Below are positions 45,726-54,812 of a stretch of 64,000 bases of DNA, one piece after another. Below the pieces are notes generated by a model. That model saw only the letters and a program-made list of their open reading frames with translations, did not search any database and was not told where the DNA came from. Numbering within the stretch: position 1 is the stretch's first letter; each line of letters begins with the position of its first letter. The DNA comes from Fusibacter sp. A1. GTDB taxonomy: Bacteria > Bacillota > Clostridia > Peptostreptococcales > Acidaminobacteraceae. The position numbers and the translations under genes were made by a program. The DNA lies in the NCBI RefSeq assembly GCF_004125825.1, contig NZ_QQWI01000002.1, positions 124,001 to 188,000 on the forward strand, given 5' to 3'.

Positions 45726-46404
45726 TGTCATCATTAGTTTTGGAGTTCCCCTTGGAGCCCTCTTTATACTGAAACGAAGATTTGGTGGCAAGATGCTGTT
45801 TTTTTCTGTCGGAATGCTTACTTTTATCGTAAGTCAGATTCTGATTAGGATTCCTATAATCAGCTATGTGCTTCCTCAATTCACATGGTATGCTGTAATG
45901 CAAACGAATCCGTGGCTATACGGAATTTTTCTAGGATTGACTGCTAGTGTTTTTGAAGAGGTTGGTAGACTTATCGCCCTAAAGAGCGTATCTAATAGGA
46001 ATAATGGGCTAATTGAAGGCATTAGCTTTGGATTTGGTCATGGCGGAATAGAGGCTATGCTTCTTGTGGGGCTTAACAGCCTCGTTTTAATGGTGCTTTA
46101 TCCTATAGGGACCATCGACTTATCAAGTCAAAGCGCCACGATGATTCTACTGGGCGGACTTGAGCGGGTACTTGCTATGATTTTTCACATAGGTGCTTCT
46201 CTGATTGTACTTTACGGTATTCGAGTTCAAAAACAGGTTCGCTTTACAACCTATGCGGTTCTCCTGCACTTACTGCTGGACAGCATGATTGTAATTCTAC
46301 CTGCGGTTTTTGGTGCCGGTATCCTACAACTTGAAGCATATCTTGCCGTTATGGCGATTTTTACACTCATCTTTGGAATTAAACTTTACTCTATGGAGGA
46401 TTAG
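45688..46404 (+). CDS. YhfC-family intramembrane metalloprotease-like protein
   Basis: About 238 residues with about seven helices. SVFEEVGRLIALK (about 86-98) and GISFGFGHGGIEAML (about 110-124) are the paired Glu and His motifs of the YhfC (DUF2324) group, related to CPBP proteases. The start lies inside the kinase's last codons: ATG 45688 has GGAGGG immediately adjacent (tight), GTG 45667 is the alternative. As the third gene of the LytTR operon it may process a peptide signal or give immunity; that is inference from context. Confidence 0.75.
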   Translation: MLILLRESCLLANVIISFGVPLGALFILKRRFGGKMLFFSVGMLTFIVSQILIRIPIISYVLPQFTWYAVMQTNPWLYGIFLGLTASVFEEVGRLIALKSVSNRNNGLIEGISFGFGHGGIEAMLLVGLNSLVLMVLYPIGTIDLSSQSATMILLGGLERVLAMIFHIGASLIVLYGIRVQKQVRFTTYAVLLHLLLDSMIVILPAVFGAGILQLEAYLAVMAIFTLIFGIKLYSMED

Positions 46405-46407
46405 AAT

Positions 46408-46815
46408 ATGAATAAAATGGTTATAATGATCATAATTGTCACACTTACTTTTGCGCTGCTAACAGCTTGCACTTCAACTGAACTGTCGAGTGATTTTGAT
46501 AGCGCAGTGGTCGAATCCAGTGCCCAAGGGGTTGTCGATGCACTGAATGCCAAGGACTATGACAGCGTTGTGGCAATGTTGAGAGAAGATTTGCAGGATA
46601 GACTGAACGCTCAAAAAATCGCAGATGCAGTTGAAATGACATACGGTGACGCAGGCGAGTTTACAGCGATCAATAAAACAACGGTTATCGGTCAAAAGAA
46701 AGAGGATGAGGATTTCGCAGTTGCCATCATTGAAGCCAAGTACGAGAATAAGAAGGTGATATTCACACTCTCGTATGATAAAAATATGAAGCTGATCGGT
46801 CTTTATATGAAATAG
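46408..46815 (+). CDS. DUF3887-like lipoprotein
   Basis: 135 residues: signal peptide and lipobox LLTACTST, then a small domain beginning VVDALNAKDYDSVVAML that resembles DUF3887 proteins (a fold related to nuclear-transport-factor 2), ending TLSYDKNMKLIGLYMK. Such lipoproteins often accompany YhfC-like proteases and peptidases. RBS GGAGG lies inside the end of yhfC (spacing 8). Last gene of the LytTR operon. An inverted repeat CAAATCGTG/CACGATTTG follows the stop. Confidence 0.7.
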   Translation: MNKMVIMIIIVTLTFALLTACTSTELSSDFDSAVVESSAQGVVDALNAKDYDSVVAMLREDLQDRLNAQKIADAVEMTYGDAGEFTAINKTTVIGQKKEDEDFAVAIIEAKYENKKVIFTLSYDKNMKLIGLYMK

Positions 46816-46862
46816 GACCCAAATCGTGCCTGGCACGATTTGAAAGAATGATGTTTTCAAAA

Positions 46863-46909
46863 AAAAGCCAAAAGTCATATTCCGTATTCGCGAATAGATT
46901 TTGGCTTTT
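46863..46909. terminator. Bidirectional terminator between converging operons
   Basis: A perfect 11 bp stem AAAAGCCAAAA / TTTTGGCTTTT with a 25-base loop; A and T runs on both sides. Confidence 0.75.
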
Positions 46910-46917
46910 AAACTGTG

Positions 46918-48588
46918 TTATGAATTCATTTTACTGCGCTTTTGCATGGATTGCTTCCGGAACAATAGTCTTAGCATCCTATCCTTTTGACCGGGTTGTA
47001 TGTCCTGGTAACGGCAAATGAAGGCAAATCCGAAATCGGTCTTGTAGTAATTGACTACTTTGATCGTCAGCACCATTTGCAGGGATACGGCTTCGACAGT
47101 CTCGTCGATTTTAACCTGATGCACCGCCTGGCTGTTATCGATATATTTTTGACCTTCTATGGCATTTAGCTGAAATACGATTGAATCACCACCAAGTTTG
47201 ATGACTTGAGCCTCAAATAACTCCAACGTCTCCTTATTAAAAATTTGTGCGCTACTAGCCCAAACCATGGAAAAAGTCTTGTCGGTAGGCAAGTAGGTGA
47301 TGTTGTCCAAGTAATAGGTTCCGTTTTCATAATGCTTGACAGTTACCCGGTATTCAATCAAATCATTCTGCTCAAAATAACTGATTGTCGCCTTTTGCAT
47401 CGCCTTTACAGAATAGATGGTTGAATCGGCGTCATGAATGATAAACTTTCCTTGTCTATTTGTAAGAAGAAGATTACCAGAGAGTGATTTTATCACATTT
47501 CCCACCTGATATTTAAAGCTGAACGAGCCTTTAGGTATGAATAGGTTTGAGTCGTATCGGTCAGGGGTGGTCAGTTTTGTATCGTGAATCAAGATATCGA
47601 CCATTGCGCGTGCTATTTCTGGATCGAACTGCTGGCCGCTTTGGTCCCTCAATACGGCGATGATTCTTTCTTGTGATTCCAGATCCTTATAAGCGCGTTT
47701 AGATGACATGGCATCGACGGCATCAGCCACCCCTAGCACCCTGCTCAGATAGGGGATCGACTTGCCGATAAGTCCATCAGGATATCCGTTTCCATCATAA
47801 CGTTCATGATGATGTTTAATGGTCTGAGGAATGTTATGCAGTAGTGTCATTCCATGTAGGGTGTTCGAAACTAGTTCCGAGCCCTTGCGTGAATGAAGTT
47901 TGATAAGTTCGAACTCGTCATCGGTCAATTGACCAGGTTTATTAATGATGTTTTCAGATACAAAGAGCTTGCCGGTATCGTGTAGGAGTGCCGAAAAATA
48001 AAGTATCATCTGATCTTTCGGGGCTAGGTTCAGATGAGCGGTTAATTTGATGCAGATATTCGCCACATTTGTCATATGGTAAGGCATGAAGATGTCTCTT
48101 GCCACCATAAGCTCAGTGAAGGTATCGATCAAGAAATAAATCCTCTCGTAGTTTGAGATTACAGTTTGTATGTGATACACCAGCTGCTGAAAATAATGGA
48201 CATTGAAATTACGATGGTCATCAAGATTTAGTGCCGGTTTTGAGGTGTCAAAAATCAAACTCCCGAGAATAACATTTCTTTCTAGGCTAGGATGAAAGAT
48301 GTTTATCATATAAGTCGGGTTATTTGCTAGAAGCTTTCCATTACTTTTGCGCAATTCGGCGATGTTATCTTTCTGTATCACTCTTGTGTTCTTGATGTGA
48401 TTCCTATACTCATCAATTGTGATTTCAGAGAACTGACTACTCCCAAAGGTATAGGTTATCTCTGACCCTGAATCGTTGAAAATGCAAAACCTTGGATCGG
48501 TGATATCAAGAAAAAAAGAAGTGCGTTTAACAAACTCGACAAAATGCGTTTCAAAATCTAAAAAATCTTCTAGTATGATATTTCTCAT
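46918..48588 (-). CDS. HD-GYP phosphodiesterase with PilZ-like C-terminus
   Basis: 556 residues, soluble. An N-terminal region of about 160 residues with no recognised domain is followed by HD-GYP. The metal motif is ALLHDTGKLFVSE (about 201-213), and IKHHHERYDGNGYPDGL (about 257-273) holds the GYP signature. The last ~190 residues are built like the YcgR-N/PilZ pair (FSFKYQVGNVIKSLSG ... FICRYQDIQPGQKDRMLRLLF), suggesting that it senses the molecule it degrades. The start is ATG 48588 with TTGAGGA upstream. Stand-alone gene. Together with 21045 and 31194 it completes a local cyclic-di-GMP set. Confidence 0.88.
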   Translation of the reverse strand: MRNIILEDFLDFETHFVEFVKRTSFFLDITDPRFCIFNDSGSEITYTFGSSQFSEITIDEYRNHIKNTRVIQKDNIAELRKSNGKLLANNPTYMINIFHPSLERNVILGSLIFDTSKPALNLDDHRNFNVHYFQQLVYHIQTVISNYERIYFLIDTFTELMVARDIFMPYHMTNVANICIKLTAHLNLAPKDQMILYFSALLHDTGKLFVSENIINKPGQLTDDEFELIKLHSRKGSELVSNTLHGMTLLHNIPQTIKHHHERYDGNGYPDGLIGKSIPYLSRVLGVADAVDAMSSKRAYKDLESQERIIAVLRDQSGQQFDPEIARAMVDILIHDTKLTTPDRYDSNLFIPKGSFSFKYQVGNVIKSLSGNLLLTNRQGKFIIHDADSTIYSVKAMQKATISYFEQNDLIEYRVTVKHYENGTYYLDNITYLPTDKTFSMVWASSAQIFNKETLELFEAQVIKLGGDSIVFQLNAIEGQKYIDNSQAVHQVKIDETVEAVSLQMVLTIKVVNYYKTDFGFAFICRYQDIQPGQKDRMLRLLFRKQSMQKRSKMNS

Positions 48589-48600
48589 TTCGGTCCTCAA

Positions 48601-49316
48601 CTTTGTAGTGTGTATGTCATTTGTTAAATAACGGCTGCGTGATGAAGCGTGTTGATGTATTCATTATACAATAATATTTTTACCTATTATGCCCAATTTC
48701 AACATTTATCCTACCATTTGTGTATAAAGAATCGTTTTATCAATCAAATGATAATATTCGATTTTAATCGTTCTTTAAATCCACCTAATATTTAGGGCGT
48801 GATACACTGATAAAAGGAGGTTTTATGTTAAATCAACACTTAAAAATACTTGCGTTTAGTTGGGGACGATACCGACTTGCCAGTGACAATCTAGTGACAC
48901 TTACCAGTGGATGATGGCTCCCATTTTGACAGCCGTGATACAGTGGCCGGTACAAGATGTGAGTGGAAAAAATGAAAATACAGCATTTATATGCGAAAAC
49001 TGCAAAATATCAGGTAAAGCCACACTTGCTTAGTGACTAATACGGTGTGGCTTACCTTATACAGAACTGTAATTTTACTATTACGTTTATCTTAAATTTG
49101 ATAGGAATGCAGTTTGTTTTAGTAAAATAGTATAGAAGTTTAAATCCTGCATCTGAACAGCAATATTCAAAAATTATGAGCAAGTCATTTCAGAGAAGTT
49201 AAGTGTATGGATTACTAGATAATCAAATTTGAATCATAGAATAGCTTCACATAAGCCCTTAAAGGTGTTAACATCATCGTACTTAGGATGTTAGTGGGTT
49301 TTAGAAAGGATAAAAA
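48601..49316. other. 716 bp with one tiny ORF and a repeat, otherwise empty
   Basis: A strong RBS AAAGGAGG (48813-48820) precedes ATG 48825 and a 29-codon frame (LNQHLKILAFSWG) ending at 48914. It could be a real small peptide or the start of a deleted gene. An overlapping second ATG frame (MMAPILTAVIQ) ends at 49035. The repeat at 49080 follows. Confidence 0.35.
49080..49096 (+). repeat. Intergenic repeat ATTACGTTTATCTTAAA, copy 2
   Basis: Identical to 36427-36443. Followed by TTTTAGTAAAATAGTA, which nearly matches the sequence after copy 3. Confidence 0.75.
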
Positions 49317-49665
49317 TGAATTTAATTGATAATAAAACGAAAAGATTGTTCCTAAGTCACTGGACTAATGATGATTTGAATTTTATATCAGTAAGTCAAA
49401 CATATATGCGATTTGTCTTCAAGAAAATGGATTGATCATAGGATCCATTGGTTATTCTACAATAGACCACGACCCACTGTTGTCTAGTGAAAGTCAATTT
49501 GAATTCGGATATAGCCTTCACCCAGATTATTGGGGACTAGGATATGCTACTGAAGTTTCTGTACTAATGAGAGATCACCTGATGGATGTTGAACAAGCAT
49601 CTTGTATATGGTTAAGGCACTTTGATTTCAATAGACAATCTGAAAAAGTGATTCTTAAACTTTGA
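49317..49665 (+). pseudogene. Broken GNAT acetyltransferase (RimJ/RimL type)
   Basis: The N-terminus (KTKRLFLSHWTNDDLNFIS) starts at ATG 49317 behind GAAAGGA and stops at 49430. In another frame the middle of a GNAT follows (IIGSIGYSTIDHD, FEFGYSLHPDYWGLGYATE) and ends abruptly with SEKVILKL. The core between the first helix and strand 3, and the last ~30 residues, are missing, so at least two lesions are present. Confidence 0.75.
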
Positions 49666-49820
49666 TTTATGTTTATGTATTCAAAGGATTACACGATTAA
49701 GTTGCAAAACAATCGTCAGGTAAAACACTTGTATTACCGGTATAATAGGATATTGTCTGAATGAAATAATAACTGACGGTATAGAAAGTTGACAATTTTT
49801 ATGATGAAAAGGAGAATTCT

Positions 49821-50303
49821 ATGTCTTGGCTTACACATATCGTAGCCGCAGCGGGTTATGTTTTTGATAATAAAGGGAACATCTTGATTGTAAAAACGTA
49901 TCATCGTGGTTGGGACACACCCGGTGGATAAGTGGAAAACGTTGAAAGCATTGAAGAAGGTGTTTTGCGTGAGATACTTGAGGAAAGCGGCGTAAGTGTA
50001 AAAGTGAAAGAGCTTGTCGGTATTTACTCGAACGTGTGCAGCTATACGGCGCGTGATGGTGTGACCAAGGTGCCCACCAAGATCATGATGGATTTTATCT
50101 GTGAATATGAAGGCGGAGAACTCCGGACGTCTGATGAGACAAGCGAAGTGAAATGGGTTCCGGTTGCGGAAGTGCTTGACTATATCGTCCCAGAAAACCT
50201 TAGATACCGTTTTGAAAAGGTAATCGAGTTCAAAGGCAAAATCACGTACTCGTCTTACGTTACAAAACCGGAGTATAAGCTTCTTTCGGAGAGGTTTGTG
50301 TAG
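49821..50303 (+). pseudogene. Nudix hydrolase with in-frame TAA inside the Nudix box
   Basis: ATG 49821 with AAAGGAGA opens a complete 160-codon Nudix protein, except that codon 37 is TAA (49929-49931). It falls right after WDTPGG and before VENVESIEEGVLREILEESG, the rest of the Nudix box with its REIxEExG core. Most relatives have Gln here (GGQVE), so CAA to TAA is the likely event. Both halves are otherwise well kept. The longest downstream product would start at GTG 49932 and lack the first strands and the GG of the box. Substrate class unknown. Confidence 0.85.
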
Positions 50304-50324
50304 AGGTAGAATCAATACCTAAAA

Positions 50325-50414
50325 AATCCGTTTAGTCCAGAAAAACTATACAGAAGTTGTGGTTTTGAAGGAGATGCCATTTGGCATGTTTATCGTAAAA
50401 AAGGATATAAGTAA
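50325..50414 (+). pseudogene. GNAT acetyltransferase C-terminal relic
   Basis: The open stretch with LYRSCGFEGDAIWHVYRKK and TAA is the usual end of a GNAT (LYxxxGF). Nothing upstream in frame belongs to it; TAG is at 50307. Only about 30 codons are left. Confidence 0.65.
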
Positions 50415-50425
50415 GGAGAATTTTG

Positions 50426-51244
50426 GTGGATAACAGATCGGTGTGGGATAAGGTAGCTGCAAATTATGGGTCAGTAGGACCAAAGTATTGGAACTGGTTT
50501 GGAGAACAACTGGTGTCCTATTCAGCTGTTCAAGAGGGAATGAAGGTATTGGATATCGGTTTTGGCAGGGGCGCATCGCTGTTTCCGGCAGCCTCTATCG
50601 TTGGTGACAGTGGCAAAGTGGAAGGCATCGATACCTCTGCCGAAATGGTTGCCCATACCCAAAATGAAGTTTTAGCAAATCAGCTGAGGAATATCGATGT
50701 TTTTCATTCGAGTTTAGAGGACTACTGTGAGAACACAGGCGGTTTTGATCGCATCATGTGTGGTTTTGGCATTGGTTACCTGAGTGCATCGGATGACAAT
50801 TTTAAAATCTTACATAAGTCGCTAAAAGAAGAGGGAGTCCTGTCTTTAAGCGTATGGACGCACCAGGAGGATCAAAGCTGGTTGACCTCTGTTGTAAATA
50901 AGCACCTTGGAATCACAGATACTCCAGATCATGCTTCGGAAGAAAAAGATGAAGAAGAGGAATACGACCTTTGCACGGCAACGGGCCTAAAATCATTCAT
51001 CGAATCTCAGGGGTTTAGTCATGTGGAGACTGAAATAGTCGAGAAGACGTTTGTCTTCAGTGATCAAGAGGAATGGTGGGCTGACCTAAACAGCAGTGCG
51101 GTCAAAAATATAATCGATGTGATCGATGGCATGAATTGCCTGGATGCCTTTAAAAAAGACGCTTTTGACGGCATTTTACAGTTCAAGAAAAATGATGGGA
51201 TTCACATCAGACGAGAAGCCATTTTGGTGCGGGGCACAAAGTAG
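50426..51244 (+). CDS. SAM-dependent methyltransferase
   Basis: 272 residues. Motif I VLDIGFGRGASLFPAA is at about 41-56, VEGIDTSAEMV is next, then FDRIMCGFGIGYL and LKEEGVLSLSVW. Overall it resembles UbiE/MenG-like small-molecule methyltransferases, including some acting on antibiotics. GTG 50426 with AAGGAGAA 6 bp upstream is chosen over TTG 50423. The next gene starts 33 bp later, and the three genes 50426-52347 probably form one operon. Confidence 0.82.
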   Translation: MDNRSVWDKVAANYGSVGPKYWNWFGEQLVSYSAVQEGMKVLDIGFGRGASLFPAASIVGDSGKVEGIDTSAEMVAHTQNEVLANQLRNIDVFHSSLEDYCENTGGFDRIMCGFGIGYLSASDDNFKILHKSLKEEGVLSLSVWTHQEDQSWLTSVVNKHLGITDTPDHASEEKDEEEEYDLCTATGLKSFIESQGFSHVETEIVEKTFVFSDQEEWWADLNSSAVKNIIDVIDGMNCLDAFKKDAFDGILQFKKNDGIHIRREAILVRGTK

Positions 51245-51277
51245 TAGGGTGTAACCGTTAACGTAAGGGAGTAGCCT

Positions 51278-51850
51278 ATGAGCAAAGAACTATCTGAAAT
51301 GAGCAACGAGGAACTATGGGCATTGTTCCCGATTATTTTGACTGAGTACGACCCGAAATGGAAAGAGAACTACGACCAAGAGAAAAATCTGATCGAAAAA
51401 GGCATCGGTTCAAGCAATATAGTTCGAATGAATCACTATGGAAGCACTTCGGTAGTGGGGCTGATCGCCAAACCCACGATAGATATTCTACTAGAGATTA
51501 GTGAAGACACTATTTTGGATGACCTTGTCAAAAATATGGCATCGGTCGGTTATGGATTAAGTCCGCAACCTAATAATCCTGCACCTCATATGATGTTTCT
51601 AAAAGGGTATACACCCCAAGGTTTTCAAGGACAAGTAGTACATGTTCATGTAAGATACAGCGGTGACTGGGATGAACTTTACTTTAGGGATTATTTAATC
51701 AGTCAACCTGAGATCGCTTTGGAATACGGAAAACTGAAATTAGAGCTAAAGTCAAAATTCGAGCACGACAGGGACGGCTATACTCATGCAAAAGGTGATT
51801 TTATCAGACGAATCACATCATTAGCCAGAGAGGAAATAGGATCAAGATGA
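51278..51850 (+). CDS. GrpB-family (UPF0157) nucleotidyltransferase-like protein
   Basis: 190 residues. LTEYDPKWKENYDQEK, MNHYGSTSVVGLIAKPTIDILLEI (the G-S and D-x-L parts of the nucleotidyltransferase core), and VHVHVRYSGDWDELYFRDYL are typical of GrpB proteins. Some family members are fused to dephospho-CoA kinase; the role of the stand-alone form is unknown. Its stop overlaps the start of the following GNAT gene (ATGA). Confidence 0.88.
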   Translation: MSKELSEMSNEELWALFPIILTEYDPKWKENYDQEKNLIEKGIGSSNIVRMNHYGSTSVVGLIAKPTIDILLEISEDTILDDLVKNMASVGYGLSPQPNNPAPHMMFLKGYTPQGFQGQVVHVHVRYSGDWDELYFRDYLISQPEIALEYGKLKLELKSKFEHDRDGYTHAKGDFIRRITSLAREEIGSR

Positions 51851-52347
51851 AACTTTTAACTTGTAACATGAATGATCAGAAGAACATAGCACCTATGATT
51901 TGCGAACTGATGAACTATCACCGTAAACTCACCAATGCGCCAAAGGAGTTTTGGCAGAGTCTTGAAACGTCTGAAAAAACCTTTGCAGAATGGCTTGCTA
52001 CCGGTGAGGTGAAAAAAATTGACCATAAGGATGAAACCATCGGATTTATCTATCTAAGGTTAGGCGGTCAAAGCGTTGCCTGGCTCGAAGACTTGTATAT
52101 CGACGAGAAGTACCAGGGCCAGGGACTTGGAAAGAAAGTCATGAACATGCTAGACGAGCAGCTAAAGGACAGGGGTGTGATCAGCATGTTTGTTGATGTG
52201 ATTCCCCGTAACCCGGGAGCCATCAAGTTTTATCAGGAATGTGGTTTTGACCACTTGAATATGATTCAGCTTAGAAAGAACTATCAGAAACGTCTTGATA
52301 AGGAAGAAACAACCGACTTATTGGGCTTTACATTTAAAAAGTACTAA
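51847..52347 (+). CDS. GNAT acetyltransferase
   Basis: 166 residues, complete: VAWLEDLYIDEKYQGQGLGKKVMNML (strand 4 and the acetyl-CoA loop QGQGLG, about 78-103) and RNPGAIKFYQECGF (about 118-131) near the C-terminus. The protein or small-molecule substrate is unknown. The ATG overlaps the grpB stop, so translation is coupled. Last gene of the three-gene unit. Confidence 0.85.
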   Translation: MKLLTCNMNDQKNIAPMICELMNYHRKLTNAPKEFWQSLETSEKTFAEWLATGEVKKIDHKDETIGFIYLRLGGQSVAWLEDLYIDEKYQGQGLGKKVMNMLDEQLKDRGVISMFVDVIPRNPGAIKFYQECGFDHLNMIQLRKNYQKRLDKEETTDLLGFTFKKY

Positions 52348-52373
52348 AAGTCGAATTGGCAAAGGAGTCTAAG

Positions 52374-53732
52374 ATGAAAAGTTTTAGCCTTGATAGTAAG
52401 AATGAGGTCTACACGGTTGAGATCGGTAACGTGGACGAGGTTATCGATATCATTCGAGAAGCCGCTTAGTGGGGCCGCTTAAATGGGAAAAACCTGTGGA
52501 GCGATGACGCGCTTAAAAAGAGTAAGTTGCTTGAATACTACCGCGAGGATGAGTTCTACTTGTTAAAAAACAAAACCGAAAGCGTTGCCGCGATGATACT
52601 GCAGTGGCAGGACACGATCTTTTGGCCCGAAGCCAAACCAGCAGAATCCGGCTACCTGCATAAACTTTGTGTCAGAAGGGACTATGCGAAAACAGGACTC
52701 TCAACAATGATGATTGAAGTGGCGCAGATGGAATGTGCCAAGAAAAACGTGATGAAGCTGAGGCTCGATACAGGGTGGCAGAACACCGCTCTGAGAAACC
52801 TTTATGAAAAAAACGGCTTTATTCTCTATGACCAGTTTGTCTTAGACGGTCGGCATGAGTTTGCCAGATACGAGAAGCGGCTAGAGGAAAACGTGATGAT
52901 AAAAAAGTGCACGATAAACGAGCTGGATGAAGCGGTTGAGTTCGCGTTTTCGAAAAATCAATGGGTAGAGGAAAGGTGCAGGCCCTTTTTAGTAAATGAG
53001 CCTGTAGAGAACATCTATGCTGATTTTAAAAAATATGTAGAGACAGAATTTTACGATGTCTTGCTGCAATATGACAAAGATAAGCTAGTGGGAGTAACGG
53101 CCATTTTCTGGTTGGTGGAAGACAACTACGTTTCGATCAATCGGGGGATCTTTGCCGCCAAGGACTATTCAGTGGTCGCCAAGCGCTATCTAGACTACAT
53201 ACAATCAAATTTCAAAGGTTATAAGTATTACATAAATACGGCTAAGGAGCATCAGAAGTCGATCGACTTTTACCATGCTCAGGGCTTTGAACTATTAGAG
53301 GATGCGGTTCTTTATAAGCTGGACGATTTTAGTGGCGTAAGTCTTATCAGCGGTATGGAAGAGCTGAATACCAGTAATCAGGATGAGATATACACCTACC
53401 TGGAGCCTGGAATAACAGAAGACACCTACTGGAACATAGAACGTTTAAAGCAGCAACCAGAAATGTTTATCATCATCGGCTTCTTTTTTGATGGGCTTAA
53501 AGGTGTCATCCAGGCACGAAAGTATAAAAACATTTCAGTTGAAATCGTCGGACTCGAAGCTGAAGAGACCCAAGTAAAAAAGGATCTCATGAACGCGCTG
53601 GCAAAGACATGCAAAGACAGAGGGTTCAAGTTGATCCAATTGTATACAGAACGACAAGAAGAAGTACAACTTGGCAAAGAACTAGGCTACACCTACTTCG
53701 ATTCCAACGTCTGCTTCTTAAAAAAACTATAG
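52374..53732 (+). pseudogene. Double GNAT protein with in-frame TAG at codon 32
   Basis: ATG 52374 with AAAGGAG opens a 452-codon frame; TAG stands at 52467-52469 between IIREAA and WGRLNG, where relatives read EAAQW, pointing to CAG to TAG. The first GNAT (about 1-175) has CVRRDYAKTGLSTMMIEVA and ALRNLYEKNGF. The second (from about 178, MIKKCTINELDEA) is a different GNAT with YHAQGFELLEDAVLYKL. A third partial repeat of the same style follows. The two halves may once have been separate genes, since an internal ATG at 52896 has GAGGAAAA upstream. Translation from 52896 could still give the second domain. Confidence 0.78.
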
Positions 53733-53962
53733 CCCAATCAATCCATCGTACGGGTTGGCTTTATGTCTACCCTCTCCTTATCTCGCAAGTAAAAGATTTG
53801 ATAATAAGTGATGCAAAACATCACACCATATGGCTTTAAGCGGTTGGAATCGTGGATTTTAAACCTGATAACCACACCTTGTTGGATTTCATACAATTTA
53901 TTAGTCAAAAGGGACATCTTGATGAATATTGCAATTGATAGGTATAAGTAGAGGAGAAGAGT
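53733..53962. other. Intergenic region, nothing recognised
   Basis: 230 bp between acetyltransferase genes; no hairpin with T-run. The RBS GAGGAGAAG precedes the next start. Confidence 0.4.
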
Positions 53963-54502
53963 ATGAAAACTATTGAATCAGAAAGACTTATTTTAAGAGA
54001 ATGGAGTTTGTCGGATGTGGACGATATGTATGAATATGCTGCTAACAGCCTAGTCGGTCCGAATGCAGGCTGGAAACCCCATAAGGATAAAGAGGTAAGT
54101 AAAACAATTATTGAAATGTTTATTCAAAGTAAAGAAGTTTACGCCATTGTGTTAAAAACTACAGGAAAAGTAATCGGTGGAATCGGACTACATAAGCGTA
54201 CTCCAGATTTGATTCTTGTTGATCTAAATCAAAGAGAAATCGGTTATGTATTGAATCCTGCTTACTGGGGTAGAGGATTAATTCCTGAAGCCGTGAACAC
54301 CTTAATCGAGTTTGGTTTTAAGGAGCTGAAGTTGGATTTGATCTGGTGCGGACATTACAAAGAAAACTTGAAATCAAAAAGAGTTAACGAGAAATGTGGA
54401 TTCAACTATCAGTTTAAGCGAGTTGAAGAGATAAAGCTATTAGGTGAAGAACGGGAAGTACATTATTATAACATCATGAGATCGAATTACAGCAGGTGTT
54501 AA
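53963..54502 (+). CDS. RimJ/RimL-type GNAT acetyltransferase
   Basis: 179 residues, complete: IESERLILREWSLSDVDDMYEY is the standard start, GKVIGGIGLHKR is strand 3, IGYVLNPAYWGRGLIPEAV (about 93-111) is the acetyl-CoA-binding loop, and SKRVNEKCGFNYQ lies before the end. Members acetylate ribosomal protein N-termini or small molecules. RBS GAGGAGAAG. A structured repeat begins 10 bp after the stop. Confidence 0.87.
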   Translation: MKTIESERLILREWSLSDVDDMYEYAANSLVGPNAGWKPHKDKEVSKTIIEMFIQSKEVYAIVLKTTGKVIGGIGLHKRTPDLILVDLNQREIGYVLNPAYWGRGLIPEAVNTLIEFGFKELKLDLIWCGHYKENLKSKRVNEKCGFNYQFKRVEEIKLLGEEREVHYYNIMRSNYSRC

Positions 54503-54512
54503 ATAATGGAAA

Positions 54513-54571
54513 ACGTGTCGCTCTCGGTATCGACTTCCCTCTGACACACGTTTGGGATTTAATGTAATTTA
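54513..54571 (+). repeat. Dispersed hairpin repeat, copy A
   Basis: AACGTGT (54521 region) pairs with ACACGTT around a conserved loop GGTATCGACTTCCCTCTGAC, followed by TTTGGGATTTAATGTAATTT. Copies B and C are at 55604 and 57155. GTGGTATCGACTGTC near 54593 may be a fourth partial copy. Confidence 0.75.
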
Positions 54572-54812
54572 AATCGGTGGGAATTTACCTCGTGGTATCG
54601 ACTGTCTTTTGATTATGAGAGTAAATCGACGAGTTTTCAAATGAACTAACAGCTATTTCAGTCTTTTCAAATGATGTCTTGCAATGTATTATTGTTGTGT
54701 GTACCTTTCTTGTCTGGCAGTGCTTTTTGGACATTTACGATTATGCTAGACAAAGTGTGCATTATTCATTCGAGTGGCGGTGTTCGACAAATGGTGAAAA
54801 GGTGGTTTGAAG
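54572..54812. other. Intergenic region, nothing recognised beyond the repeat
   Basis: No gene or terminator identified; AAAGGTGG near 54799 is the likely RBS of the next frame. Confidence 0.35.

Noticed and set aside
49734-50315. 193-codon minus-strand frame opposite the Nudix gene
   Set aside because: Antisense shadow; the plus strand carries the Nudix box and RBS.
53609-53839. 76-codon plus-strand frame at the end of the double GNAT gene
   Set aside because: Out-of-frame shadow extending into non-coding DNA, no RBS.
54513-54571. Integron attC site around the hairpin repeat next to GNAT genes
   Set aside because: The ends do not give the paired RYYYAAC/GTTRRRY core (GTTTGGG and GGAAAAC do not match each other as inverted cores), and no integron integrase was seen.
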